A stretch of DNA of 64,000 nt from Litorimonas sp964511495 (GCA_964511495.1 CAZEFT010000001.1:191854-255853), one strand, 5' to 3'. Positions 8,963-18,092 are shown, counted from the first letter of the stretch. Numbers and translations are program-made. The notes: generated by a model from the sequence alone, not told the origin.

Positions 8963-10108
8963 GTGTCGGCTTTAGACCAGCTTCAATATGATCACAAAGT
9001 GCTCGATAGCGCCCGGGCGACCCGGCGCTATTTCGCAAAATTTGAACGCATCATGCTGCATCTTTCCGATGTGGCGGCGCTGTCCAATAGAGAGAAACTG
9101 ATTACCACGGCAGAGGCGCGTATTCTGTCCTCCTATTTGGGGGCATTGACCAATACATTTACAGCTTTGTCGTATAAATTCCTTATGTCCCACCGCATTG
9201 GGGATCGTGAGAGTGCAGGCATCAGCATCGATAAATCTGAAAGCGGTTTTCCGATTTTTCAGGAATTAATGCAAATGGCCTCGGATGCCACACAAGCGAA
9301 AATCCACCTGAAGTCTCTACCAACACAGGAACGTCTGAAAAAGGACATGGTCAATCATATATTGAGTGAGAAGTCCTCGCCGACGAAATTACAATATGCA
9401 ATGAGCCAACGGCTCTATTACGAATATCTGGCACAGGAAAATCTTTTTCTGACGCAAAACCACCCGCAACTCGTGTGGGTTGGGAAAAATATGCGCGACG
9501 GCAAAAGTCAAACACGCCGGAGTTATCTGGTTCATTGGGCGGCCTATGACAGCCAAACTAATTTGCCTGCTGTCTATTTGATGGAATTGGAAGACACAGC
9601 GTCGCGCGCTCTCGTCCACGATGAGCGCCGCTGGCCGCAAGTCCAGTCCCATCTTATGGCGCAAGCCGTTTCGGGTCTGAAATTACTAACGATTGCCAAA
9701 GGGTTTGATTCTGATTTCGACTCTCTGCATCCGAAATTATTACGGCGGTTCCATTTGGGTCCGATGTATAGCCATGCTTTCACCGAACAACACGGCCCCT
9801 TGCGCGATGTGCTGGCCGAAGCCCAAGGGAAACCCGGATTAGATTGGGCGCTCGCTTGGACAGTGGAATCGCTCTTATCTGAAAATACATTCAAAGAGAA
9901 AACCGGGATTTTCAGAAAATCAGAAAGACAGGTTTTTAAATTGGATAAAGGCCTTGCCGGAAAAGAGAGCGGCGCGACCGATGTGCAAAGGGCGTTAATC
10001 TTGCCGCACCGGGCCTATCAGGTGCTCGAAGAAAAACAGGCCCATCATTTCAAAGGCACACGCAAATATGTTGTGGGCAAGAACAAGAAAATTTTGAGTT
10101 ATAATTAA
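8963..10108 (+). CDS. Conserved-looking protein of unknown function (operon gene 2)
   Basis: The GTG start at 8963 follows the previous stop with no gap, which implies translational coupling. The 381-residue product has no signal peptide or membrane segment. The N-terminal third is helical. The middle contains VWVGKNMRDGKSQTRRS and a strand-rich stretch with VYLMELEDTASRALVHDE. The C-terminus is basic (KYVVGKNKKILSYN). I do not recognise the family. Its place between a coiled-coil protein and an AAA+ ATPase suggests it is a partner in the same complex. Confidence 0.72.
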   Translation: MSALDQLQYDHKVLDSARATRRYFAKFERIMLHLSDVAALSNREKLITTAEARILSSYLGALTNTFTALSYKFLMSHRIGDRESAGISIDKSESGFPIFQELMQMASDATQAKIHLKSLPTQERLKKDMVNHILSEKSSPTKLQYAMSQRLYYEYLAQENLFLTQNHPQLVWVGKNMRDGKSQTRRSYLVHWAAYDSQTNLPAVYLMELEDTASRALVHDERRWPQVQSHLMAQAVSGLKLLTIAKGFDSDFDSLHPKLLRRFHLGPMYSHAFTEQHGPLRDVLAEAQGKPGLDWALAWTVESLLSENTFKEKTGIFRKSERQVFKLDKGLAGKESGATDVQRALILPHRAYQVLEEKQAHHFKGTRKYVVGKNKKILSYN

Positions 10109-10116
10109 GGGGCTCT

Positions 10117-12069
10117 ATGTCTGACTCTGGCAATTTGATGGAACTAAAAGACGCGTTAATCCGTGAAAAATACACGGCCGCTGAAGCCTTGCTTGACGGC
10201 TTCGATCATACGCCGCGTCTGGCCAAAAAACAGGACACGGCATCGACTGTCAAAAAAGAGCGCTCACCCGGAATCCGACAGCGGCGACGGTTCCGCTCAA
10301 CCACACCCGGCCTTGTCACACAATCCACGGCTCGCCCCGACGGGGTTCATTTGATCAATCGTATCTACGGCACGGATGAAGGGGATGTTTTAGTCAGCCC
10401 TATGCAGGCCAATGTCCTGCACGCATTGCGCCGCGCTCTGGCGACGGCCATGGTCGTTGCTGATCAATATGGGGATCAAACCGGTCTCTCTGCTCTGATG
10501 AAAGATAATCTTTCGGGCAATCTGGCCGTAGGGAAAAAAGCTGAGTTTAGCGAAGGCCTTTCCGCGGCGGCGGTCATCAGCCTTCATGTCTTTGCCAATA
10601 TGGCAAGCTATCTCCTCTCCACTGCCCATGCAGATGCAGCAGATCTCAATATCGATATTGGGGAGGTCGAAGAGGTTCTGACTGATAATGCGCAACTCGC
10701 TTTGACGAGCGCCTTATGGGAGTTGGATCAAGACCTTGCCCTTTTTGCGGACAGTGAAGAAAAGCTTGTCCCTGTTGTCACGGCCTTTTTGGAAAAGCTT
10801 TTGGACAAAGTCGCCTTGCGGGCGGCGAATATCGCCCGCTTGGAGCCTTTCACTTCTGTAAGCTACCGCGTCGAAGCGGATGATTTCACTATTAATGGCT
10901 TCACCCCTTTCTCGCGGACAAAGGGGTCCAAACTGACCATGACATTCAAAAAGCCACATGAAGTGGTCGGCAATCACATCGCCAAATATCAGGCGATGAA
11001 ATTGTCTAAAATGCTCATGGCCTATGATTTTGAGCGGAAATTAAATCCCTTTGCTGAATTGGGCGGATTTATTTTCACCTTTATGGGAGACGGTGCACCG
11101 GGGACGGGCAAGACTACGCTTATTCAAATGATGGCGGGTCTGATTTCAGATTACTGCAATAATGCAGGCTATGCCTTTCGCTATCAAAACTTGTCCACGG
11201 ACAGTATTGACAGTTACCAAGGTAAATCCGCGCAAAATGCCAAAGCCTTTATCAATAATGTGATTGACCCCAATGTGATCGGCTTCGGCACGATTGACGA
11301 TATTGACCAACTCGCCGGCAAACGGGGTGACAGACAATCCTCTGCTGGACAGCTCGAAATCACAGCCGTTTTGATGGAAAGCTTTGCGGGTGCCAACACA
11401 GTGGTGCGCGGAAATTGCACCTTTGGCATGTTTTCCAACTATCCCGAAAATGTCGATGATGCCTTGCGTCAACGAGCGGGCGCGCGCTTCCTTGTGGATG
11501 GCCCACAATCACGTGAAGACTATATTGATATCCTTCACCTCTTAATGGGTAAGAACCATGACATCCCCGTCGGCAAGCATGATTTATTTGCGGCGCAGGA
11601 AATTAAAAAGGCCGTGGCCGCAAGCTATGACAGCTATTCCAAACCCAAAGAAGACGGTCTGATTAAAGTCTATGAGACTGTCTCCAAAAACATCGGAAAA
11701 TTCGACACGATTGCCAAACTCGGTACCTATCTCAAAGGCATTCAAGAGGCGGATGAGCGTTTTACGGGTCGTGCGATTAAAAACATTACCGACGCTGTGA
11801 AAGTCCGCGCCATGGATTTTGAACTCCCCGATGAGTGGATGGAAAATACAGACTTATTCTTGTCCAAAGATTATGAAACAAAAAAGAACATGATCGCCGA
11901 GCTCTCCCAACCGATTACAGTTGATATGATCATTCAAGAAATCAATCGCTACGCCGACTCAGAATTCCGCTATGCCGAGAAGAGTGATGAGATTGCCATT
12001 GAAAACATGGTGCGCGATTTCGGACGTCAGGAAGAGGCGAAGAGGCGATATTTGGGGAGTAAGGGGTGA
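10117..12069 (+). CDS. AAA+ ATPase (operon gene 3)
   Basis: This 650-residue protein has one AAA+ module in its centre. The Walker A is GAPGTGKT (residues 326-333), Walker B is GTIDDIDQL (about 391-399), a sensor-1-like MFSNYPEN follows (438-445), and ALRQRAGARF offers arginine-finger candidates (451-457). The first 280 residues are a helical substrate or partner domain with a basic patch GIRQRRRFR at 52-60. The C-terminal part (480-650) is helical and fits an AAA+ lid plus extension. It starts 9 bases after gene 2, and its stop overlaps the GTG of gene 4. It is probably a hexameric remodelling ATPase acting on the operon's other products; its target is unknown. Confidence 0.88.
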   Translation: MSDSGNLMELKDALIREKYTAAEALLDGFDHTPRLAKKQDTASTVKKERSPGIRQRRRFRSTTPGLVTQSTARPDGVHLINRIYGTDEGDVLVSPMQANVLHALRRALATAMVVADQYGDQTGLSALMKDNLSGNLAVGKKAEFSEGLSAAAVISLHVFANMASYLLSTAHADAADLNIDIGEVEEVLTDNAQLALTSALWELDQDLALFADSEEKLVPVVTAFLEKLLDKVALRAANIARLEPFTSVSYRVEADDFTINGFTPFSRTKGSKLTMTFKKPHEVVGNHIAKYQAMKLSKMLMAYDFERKLNPFAELGGFIFTFMGDGAPGTGKTTLIQMMAGLISDYCNNAGYAFRYQNLSTDSIDSYQGKSAQNAKAFINNVIDPNVIGFGTIDDIDQLAGKRGDRQSSAGQLEITAVLMESFAGANTVVRGNCTFGMFSNYPENVDDALRQRAGARFLVDGPQSREDYIDILHLLMGKNHDIPVGKHDLFAAQEIKKAVAASYDSYSKPKEDGLIKVYETVSKNIGKFDTIAKLGTYLKGIQEADERFTGRAIKNITDAVKVRAMDFELPDEWMENTDLFLSKDYETKKNMIAELSQPITVDMIIQEINRYADSEFRYAEKSDEIAIENMVRDFGRQEEAKRRYLGSKG

Positions 12070-12737
12070 ACGCGCTCTTAACTCTCAGCGCAATAGTTCT
12101 TGGCTCCATCGGAATTTTCCAGTGGTTTCAGCTCTATAGAGTTGGGGCTTTGAAGAGTGCCCGCGAGCTAAGTTTAAGCAAGCTTGTCACAGTAACTATC
12201 CCTCTTTCTTTAATAAGTGGCTCAATCATCGCGCTAAGCGAAATATATTTTGGGAATGCTTCAACTGCTGAAATTATTTTATATGCGACCTGTGGTTATC
12301 TTTTTTTTCCAACGTGCTGGGTTTATTATCTTTTTCTAGGGTTTATAAGTAGCAAAATAGGTATGTGGTTTTTTTGGTTTGCTCACGGCCTCTTAATTAT
12401 TGGGCTAGGTTATCAATTTAGCGGCGTTAACGATGGGACGTCACCTTTTGACTTTGCTTTAGGAATGTGGGCGGTCGTTTCAACACTTTGGTTAGTCGGT
12501 TTCTTTAAAAATCATTTTGCAAATACGAAATTCAAAAGGATTAAAACTTTACTGACCTCATTCACAGCCGCTCTGCCGAGCTTATTTCTCTTGTATGTGT
12601 TAAAGTATTCGATTTTTGGACTACCATACGTCGATAAGTCGATTTACGCTCAAAGTTTTGCAACATCTGTGAAGTTAATAATTTTGGTTGCCTTTGTATT
12701 CGTTCTGCAAAACTACAAGAATGGAACCCAGTCATGA
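12066..12737 (+). CDS. Polytopic inner-membrane protein (operon gene 4)
   Basis: A GTG start at 12066 overlaps the ATPase stop by four bases, and the stop overlaps the next ATG by four bases, so the gene is fitted exactly into the operon. The 223-residue product is about 70 percent hydrophobic with roughly six membrane segments, the first from residue 2 (ALLTLSAIVLGSIGIF). Codon and base use are clearly more AT-rich than in the neighbours (for example 12230-12420 has long T runs). That may reflect hydrophobic codons, or recent acquisition. No family is recognised. A transporter, a lipid-handling protein or an anchor for the AAA+ complex are all possible. Confidence 0.78.
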   Translation: MNALLTLSAIVLGSIGIFQWFQLYRVGALKSARELSLSKLVTVTIPLSLISGSIIALSEIYFGNASTAEIILYATCGYLFFPTCWVYYLFLGFISSKIGMWFFWFAHGLLIIGLGYQFSGVNDGTSPFDFALGMWAVVSTLWLVGFFKNHFANTKFKRIKTLLTSFTAALPSLFLLYVLKYSIFGLPYVDKSIYAQSFATSVKLIILVAFVFVLQNYKNGTQS

Positions 12738-14224
12738 TGCGCCTCGTCCGAAAAGGATTGATGTTTGGAAACCTGATTGAGGTGACCTCACCTGCTTTGG
12801 TGGAGCGGTATAATCGCGCCCTCAAACATTTAATCGATAAAGAAACGGCGCTGAACGAGTTCCATATCGACATTGCCGGATACTCACCTGAAATTGGGGA
12901 TGAGTTAGGGGACGACCTTTATCTCAACCCCAAAGGCTGTAACCAGATGTTCATCCTGCTGACCACAGATCAAAAAACCGCGCCTTTATTAAATTCCAAA
13001 TTCTCGACATCCCGCTCAATTTTACGGGAATATATCGAAGAGAATGAAGATCAGCTTTTCGCGCTCACAGCGCGCGAGGCCGTTGCTGGGGAATTGCTCA
13101 ATTCCGTCTTTGATATGTCAGATCCGTCTGATCTCTTGCAAATCAACCAAATAGAAATTGAAGCGGATACGATTCAAGAACATGTCGCCGAAGCCAATCA
13201 GCTAGGCGAGCAGATTGAGCGCTTTATGAGCGAAGATGATGCATGGTGGGATGATGTTCTGATTGCGCAAATGATTGAACTGGCCAAACGCACAGGCAAT
13301 ATTCAACGCAATCCCGTCAAGCTCGACAGCAAAATCTATCGGCAGGGTAATTATTATACGAACCATTTTGGCGGGATTTATGTCTTTCGCGATGCCGGCA
13401 CACCCACCATCATTGCGCGCGAACCCGTTGAGGGCCTGAAAGACATTTTGATTGAACAAATCCTGACATTTGAAGATCGGGACGGCATTGCCAATTTTCT
13501 ACGGGATGAAGGATTAAGCCAACTTATTGTACAATCCCCCAATCAACATACCGCCGGAATTATTAAGCAAAAAATTGATTTCATCACCATCACGACTGCG
13601 GCGGAACAGGGTCATAATCTGGCCGGATTGACGCGGCAAAATGTGCGCCTTTTGGAGCGGCGGTTTGCCGATGCCATGCCCGCTGAATATCATGGATTGA
13701 TGGATGTGTGGCGATGGGCGAGCCTGGGCGGGCGAGTCCCAAAATTAAAACCGGAACATCCTGCCTTCTTCTACGCTCTGCGGTCGAGCCAACATAAAGA
13801 TCGCGATTTGGTCAATATGTTGCTGTCTGATTTATCCCGTCTGGATTTTCGGCAGCTCTTTATCTGTAACAAACCTCTGTTTTACGAAACCTATCGCGGT
13901 TGGTCAGAACCAAAGAAGGAATATGTGGCCAGCTTTTTGGCCGATGAATATGCCATGGATAAGGTCGGCGCGCGTGAAGCGCTCTTTGGCGATGAGCCCA
14001 TGATGGAAGAGCCCGAAGTCACGCCACCTCAGGGGCGTGATGAACCAACTCAGAAAAGCTCTAAAAGCAAGAAACCTTTCCGAAGTCCTTGGGGCGAAGC
14101 TCATGTTGATGAAGGTCTTTACCGCCTGCGCGATACGCGAGGGGAGCCCGATGATTTCAGAGAATTATATAAGGACTACCGCAAGAAAAATTACCGGAAA
14201 AAGAAGAAACGCAAAGATGATTAG
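12734..14224 (+). CDS. Unknown protein, possibly DUF6638 type (operon gene 5)
   Basis: The 496-residue product begins MMRLVRKGLMFGNLIEVTSPALVERYN, with its ATG overlapping the previous stop. I associate this opening with a family annotated DUF6638 in Rhodobacterales, from memory and unverified. It lacks a signal peptide and membrane spans. Residues 1-420 look like a folded mixed alpha/beta protein. The last 80 are charged and low complexity, ending in a lysine/arginine run (RKKNYRKKKKRKDD) that could bind nucleic acid or acidic lipid. It is co-transcribed with the AAA+ ATPase. Its function is unknown. Confidence 0.75.
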   Translation: MMRLVRKGLMFGNLIEVTSPALVERYNRALKHLIDKETALNEFHIDIAGYSPEIGDELGDDLYLNPKGCNQMFILLTTDQKTAPLLNSKFSTSRSILREYIEENEDQLFALTAREAVAGELLNSVFDMSDPSDLLQINQIEIEADTIQEHVAEANQLGEQIERFMSEDDAWWDDVLIAQMIELAKRTGNIQRNPVKLDSKIYRQGNYYTNHFGGIYVFRDAGTPTIIAREPVEGLKDILIEQILTFEDRDGIANFLRDEGLSQLIVQSPNQHTAGIIKQKIDFITITTAAEQGHNLAGLTRQNVRLLERRFADAMPAEYHGLMDVWRWASLGGRVPKLKPEHPAFFYALRSSQHKDRDLVNMLLSDLSRLDFRQLFICNKPLFYETYRGWSEPKKEYVASFLADEYAMDKVGAREALFGDEPMMEEPEVTPPQGRDEPTQKSSKSKKPFRSPWGEAHVDEGLYRLRDTRGEPDDFRELYKDYRKKNYRKKKKRKDD

Positions 14225-14276
14225 TCATTTTATGAATGACGGCAAAAGTAAGGACGGCGTGAATTAGGAGCAAGTT

Positions 14277-14543
14277 ATGGCCGGATGGATTCGAAATATC
14301 ATTATCATTTTCGCTATTCTCAGCGCAGTCTATGCCCTGTTGGTAATGACGGCCAATATCCGACAAAGACGGAAACTACGTGCTGAATTTGATGTGTCCG
14401 AAACCTCGGATACAAAAGACGCTTTTGTGGAAGAAGGACTGAAACGTTATAATCGTTCACTGCGGCCTAAAATGCTTTTGGGCGTTTACCTTGTGCCTTT
14501 GTTGATTATGGGCGCGCTAATTTACCTCGCGCAATATGGATAA
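14277..14543 (+). CDS. Small two-span membrane protein (operon gene 6)
   Basis: A good AGGAG lies 6 bases before the ATG at 14277. The 88-residue protein has a membrane segment at about residues 5-25, a charged cytosolic loop with EEGLKRYNRSLRPK, and a second segment at 67-86. I recall similar small proteins next to DUF1523 genes in Rhodobacterales, where they carry unsupported transporter names. It is probably an accessory membrane subunit of the same system. Confidence 0.72.
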   Translation: MAGWIRNIIIIFAILSAVYALLVMTANIRQRRKLRAEFDVSETSDTKDAFVEEGLKRYNRSLRPKMLLGVYLVPLLIMGALIYLAQYG

Positions 14544-14581
14544 GTGGCGTATGTGCCGACACGCGAATATAGGAGATTTTT

Positions 14582-15265
14582 ATGAAAGCCGTTAAATTAT
14601 TCCTTGGCTTTTTGCTCTTCATCATCATTGCGACCCTGTTGCATTATTACTTACCGCAGCGTGATATTGTTCGCATTGTTGGCACAGATGTTAAACGTAT
14701 GGACGTAAGCAAGGGTTCACCTTTTTGGGACAGACCTGATGCCGGCACGAACCGCGAAAATACTCGCGATGTCCGCTTCATCAATGCTGTACGAAAAAAC
14801 GGCAAGGAAAGTGTCTACCGCAATGAAGACACAGAGTGGTCATTCCCTTTCTATCTGAAATTTGACAGTGGTGATCTCAATGCGCGTGCGCAAAACTTAG
14901 CTCAACAAAAAGAACAATGGGTCGCTATTCGTCATTATGGGTGGCGCATTAAGCTCTTTTCGATCTTCCCCAATGCCACATCCGTGAAAAAATTAGACGG
15001 GCCCAATGTCTTTCTTGTCCCGTGGTTTAATATCTTTTTCATCGGCTTATGGCTGATTATCTTCTTTTCGATCTGGCGCGTTGTTAAGCGTTGGAAAACA
15101 AAAAATGTTGACCCGATTACTGACAAAATCGGTGATGAATTAAGTGAAGCGGCCCAAACCGCACGGGATCATGCCGATGCCGCAGGTGATAGCCTATCCA
15201 AGAAAGGCTCTGCTATCGGACGTCTGTGGCGTAAACTTTTCGGAACGAGCAAAAAAACGAAATGA
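14582..15265 (+). CDS. DUF1523 family membrane protein (operon gene 7)
   Basis: The 227-residue protein has an N-terminal membrane anchor followed by LHYYLPQRDIVRIVGTDVKR, then a periplasmic domain with RDVRFINAV, VYRNEDTEWSFPFYLKFDS and HYGWRIKLFSIFPNA. A second membrane segment lies near residues 150-168, and a basic cytosolic tail follows. These blocks match DUF1523. AGGAG precedes the ATG by 7 bases. DUF1523 has no assigned function that I know of. It closes the seven-gene operon. Confidence 0.86.
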   Translation: MKAVKLFLGFLLFIIIATLLHYYLPQRDIVRIVGTDVKRMDVSKGSPFWDRPDAGTNRENTRDVRFINAVRKNGKESVYRNEDTEWSFPFYLKFDSGDLNARAQNLAQQKEQWVAIRHYGWRIKLFSIFPNATSVKKLDGPNVFLVPWFNIFFIGLWLIIFFSIWRVVKRWKTKNVDPITDKIGDELSEAAQTARDHADAAGDSLSKKGSAIGRLWRKLFGTSKKTK

Positions 15266-15272
15266 AGACTTT

Positions 15273-15298
15273 AAACCGCTCATTTAATTGAGGGGTTT
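15273..15298. terminator. Hairpin between converging genes
   Basis: The inverted repeat AAACC-CTCA / TGAG-GGTTT (one unpaired base on each arm, TTTAAT loop) lies at the convergence of the DUF1523 gene and the SDR gene and overlaps the SDR stop. There is no long T tract on either strand, so its efficiency is uncertain. Confidence 0.45.
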
Positions 15299-16093
15299 AT
15301 CTTCCATCATATAATTCAACGCCAATCGTCCGCCATCGACATAAATACATTGTCCTGTGACATAGCTGGCATCTTCGGACAGTAAAAAGGCGGCGACTCC
15401 CGCCACCTCATCTGGCTGTGCAACACGCCCTAATGGCGTACGAGCACGGATTTTCGCCATAGCATTTTCGTCGCCCACAACTCCGGCCAGCATATCAGTT
15501 TTGACTGAGCCCGGCCCGATTGCATTAACGCGTATACCATAAGGCGCGAGCTCTAACGCCATAGCGCGTGTCATCTGTAATAAGCCGCCTTTAGACACCG
15601 TGTAAGCGATGTAATCCGGAATCGCGACCGTATCATTAATCGAGGACATATTCACAATGGCGTAAGGCCTGTCATTCAAGCGTGATCGATCATCGCGGGC
15701 TTCAATCTCTTTGACCATATATTGCGCCACGGCCTTGGAAACCAAAAAGGCTCCGCGCAAGTTTACCGCTAAATTGCGATCAAAATCGTCGACACTCATA
15801 TCCAGCGCGCCGCCTTTTACCGCAATGCCGGCATTATTGATTAAACCGTCTATGCGTCCGAAAGCGCCCAGTGTTTCGGCAATCAAATTATGAACCTGTA
15901 ATTTATCCGAGACATCACATTCGACGAAGACGGCTTTATCCGTCCCGGAAGCAAGCTCTTCGCCTGCGCGGTAGCCTTCATCTGTGTCCATATCCGCCAA
16001 AACGACGTGGTGTCCGTCTTCGACCAATCTTTGCGCGCAAGCATAACCAATGCCCCGCGCCGCCCCCGTAACGATGAAAACCTGATCTGACAT
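15284..16093 (-). CDS. Short-chain dehydrogenase/reductase
   Basis: This is a 269-residue classical SDR. The cofactor motif is TGAARGIG, and ADMDTDEG after beta-strand 2 has an Asp that favours NAD(H). NNAG, the catalytic Ser in NMSS, and the YTVSK Tyr/Lys pair are all present. IGPGSVKTDM and VTGQCIYVDGG close the fold. The substrate cannot be told from sequence; 3-oxoacyl, sugar and polyol oxidoreductases share these features. It stands alone and converges on the DUF1523 operon. Confidence 0.9.
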   Translation of the reverse strand: MSDQVFIVTGAARGIGYACAQRLVEDGHHVVLADMDTDEGYRAGEELASGTDKAVFVECDVSDKLQVHNLIAETLGAFGRIDGLINNAGIAVKGGALDMSVDDFDRNLAVNLRGAFLVSKAVAQYMVKEIEARDDRSRLNDRPYAIVNMSSINDTVAIPDYIAYTVSKGGLLQMTRAMALELAPYGIRVNAIGPGSVKTDMLAGVVGDENAMAKIRARTPLGRVAQPDEVAGVAAFLLSEDASYVTGQCIYVDGGRLALNYMMEDKPLN

Positions 16094-16182
16094 AAGTGAA
16101 GACCTTTATTGAGTGTCCATAGAAAAACCCGCCTTGGTGCCGATAAGACACCGCAGACGGGTTCTAAGCCTTGGAAGGGAGA

Positions 16183-16356
16183 TTAAGAGCCTGCCGCCTG
16201 TTTCATCACCAACTCTTGTTTGATTTGTAATTTTTTCTTTTTCAGTTCGGCTATTCGGATTGTGTCGGGCAACGGACTTCGCATTTCATTCTCTATTTTC
16301 TGCTCTAGGGAAGCATGTTTTGAGGTTAATTGTTCTAAATGCGCTGATAATGCCAT
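16183..16356 (-). CDS. DUF465 (YdcH-like) small protein
   Basis: A 57-residue frame starts at ATG 16356 with AGGAG 7 bases upstream. It reads MALSAHLEQLTSKHASLEQK, and near its end IAELKKKKLQIKQELVMK. The helical hairpin with the LKKxKLxxKxEL pattern is the hallmark of DUF465/YdcH. Many alphaproteobacteria carry two such genes, and a second copy lies 138 bases away in divergent orientation. Function is unknown. Confidence 0.85.
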   Translation of the reverse strand: MALSAHLEQLTSKHASLEQKIENEMRSPLPDTIRIAELKKKKLQIKQELVMKQAAGS

Positions 16357-16493
16357 TCACATCTCCTGTTTTCAGTTTGTTATAGCCTGACATGGTTAGC
16401 ATATTTTCACAGGGGAGTTCTAGGAATTTCTATAAACATTGCTTAGGAGCTGTTAATCTTGCCCAGAGCCGCTCAAAGCTGTAAGAGTTGACA

Positions 16494-16748
16494 ATGTCCA
16501 ATGACACACCAACAGATTTGCCCCCCATCGCCAATGATGAGGAAGTGGAACCAAGTCCAGAGGAGCTAAAAGCGCTTTTGGAAAAGCTGCGGGCCGAACA
16601 TCGCCGTATTGATCAGGAAATTGAGGCGTTAATTGAAACAGGCGTTTCAGACGTGCTGAAAGTCAAGCGTATGAAGAAAATCAAATTGTCGATGAAAGAC
16701 CAAATCGTTTATTTAGAAAACCAAATTACGCCGGACATTATTGCTTAA
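16494..16748 (+). CDS. DUF465 (YdcH-like) protein
   Basis: I take ATG 16494 as start; a TTG two codons earlier is in frame but less likely. The 84-residue protein has an acidic N-terminal extension (about 25 residues), then a helical hairpin with LRAEHRRIDQEIEAL and the signature MKKIKLSMKDQIVYLE. It is paired divergently with the other DUF465 gene, so the shared 137-base gap (16357-16493) probably holds both promoters. Function is unknown. Confidence 0.85.
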   Translation: MSNDTPTDLPPIANDEEVEPSPEELKALLEKLRAEHRRIDQEIEALIETGVSDVLKVKRMKKIKLSMKDQIVYLENQITPDIIA

Positions 16749-16757
16749 AACAAGACT

Positions 16758-17411
16758 TTAAGCTGATTGCTGAACCAGGCTTTCTTTATAGCGATCTTTC
16801 GCCGAATACATGGCCTTATCCGCACGATTTAAAACGGATTCAGCCGATTCACCCGGATTACAGGTCGCCACTCCCCAAGCCGCAGAAACACAGACTTTTT
16901 CTTGGTCGGCATGAACATATTGTTCCGAAATGCGACAGGAAAGAGCCGACGCTTTGGCTTCGGCAATGTCCGAGGATGATTTGAACAAGAGTACCCCAAA
17001 TTCATCTCCGCCGAGCCGGGCGACCATGTCGCAATTCCGGACGCCATCACATAAAACGTGACTAACCTTTTTCAATAAATCATCCCCCACGGCATGACCG
17101 TAATTATCATTGATGGATTTGAACCCGTTTAAGTCGAAGAAAATAACCGAACTGACCAGATTATAGCGTTCCATGACATTTTGCGCGCGCTGCATCTCCC
17201 GCATGAACGCGCGACGATTATAAACCGGAAGAAGTGGATCGGTATCCGCTGCCTGTTCCAATTCCAATATCTTCAGACGGAGTCGCGCGATTTCACTGGA
17301 GAGATCCCTGTTCTCCTGTGCCAAACCGGTCTGAACGACAGACGGATGTTCAGACAGACGTGCCCCTGCTTCGTTCAAAGCTTTCGAAACCGAACTTTGA
17401 GCCATTTGCAT
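16758..17411 (-). CDS. GGDEF diguanylate cyclase with N-terminal coiled coil
   Basis: The GGDEF domain (about residues 55-215) makes cyclic di-GMP from two GTP. The active site reads RLGGDEFGVLL, and RNCD five residues upstream forms an intact inhibitory I-site (RxxD). TDPLLPVYNRRAF marks the domain start. Residues 30-55 are a coiled coil (ENRDLSSEIARLRLKILELE), the usual dimerisation element of soluble cyclases such as DgcB. There is no sensor or membrane domain in its 217 residues. A product-inhibited, constitutively dimeric cytosolic cyclase is the simplest reading. Confidence 0.92.
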   Translation of the reverse strand: MQMAQSSVSKALNEAGARLSEHPSVVQTGLAQENRDLSSEIARLRLKILELEQAADTDPLLPVYNRRAFMREMQRAQNVMERYNLVSSVIFFDLNGFKSINDNYGHAVGDDLLKKVSHVLCDGVRNCDMVARLGGDEFGVLLFKSSSDIAEAKASALSCRISEQYVHADQEKVCVSAAWGVATCNPGESAESVLNRADKAMYSAKDRYKESLVQQSA

Positions 17412-17600
17412 TCCCCAGTACTAACCACAGATAGAAGCTCTACCTGAGGAGAGTTAAGAAACGGAAAATAACGCGGAATTTGTAAATTTTGCTCTATTTT
17501 CAGGGTGAGAACGGCGTGAAACACTGAATTTTTATTGGTTTCAGAGCCTCTTTCCTTTATGGAGTGACGCTTTCTCACCTCAAAAGAGGAAGACAGCCAA

Positions 17601-18092
17601 ATGACATCCGCCACACCTCCTGTCGCTATTATCATGGGTTCCACATCGGATTGGCCGACTATGGAACACGCTGCAAAGGCGTTGGACGCGTTGGGCATAT
17701 CTTACGATTCTCAAGTCGTTTCGGCCCACCGAACGCCGGAGCGGCTCTTTAATTTCGCTAAATCCGCAGCAGGTAAAGGCTATCAAGTGATTATTGCCGG
17801 AGCAGGCGGTGCGGCTCACTTGCCCGGCATGGTGGCATCGCTCACCCGACTGCCTGTTTTGGGCGTCCCCGTACAAAGCGCTGCCTTGTCAGGCATGGAT
17901 AGTCTTCTTTCGATCGCACAAATGCCGGGCGGCATCCCTGTCGGCACTCTGGCAATCGGAAAATCAGGGGCAAAAAATGCCGGACTCATGGCCGCTTCTA
18001 TTTTAGCCTTAAACGATGAAACCATTGCCCAACGATTGGAAGACTGGCGAAGCGCACAAACAGACTCGGTCGGTCTCGACCCTCAAGGTTGA
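17601..18092 (+). CDS. purE: N5-carboxyaminoimidazole ribonucleotide mutase
   Basis: PurE moves the carboxylate of N5-CAIR to carbon 4, giving CAIR in purine synthesis. The class I signature is clear in IIMGSTSDWPTM, VSAHRTPER and IAGAGGAAHLPGM, and length (163) is normal. A GAGGAAG ribosome site lies upstream. purK follows 13 bases later, so the pair forms the usual N5-CAIR route operon. Confidence 0.97.
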   Translation: MTSATPPVAIIMGSTSDWPTMEHAAKALDALGISYDSQVVSAHRTPERLFNFAKSAAGKGYQVIIAGAGGAAHLPGMVASLTRLPVLGVPVQSAALSGMDSLLSIAQMPGGIPVGTLAIGKSGAKNAGLMAASILALNDETIAQRLEDWRSAQTDSVGLDPQG

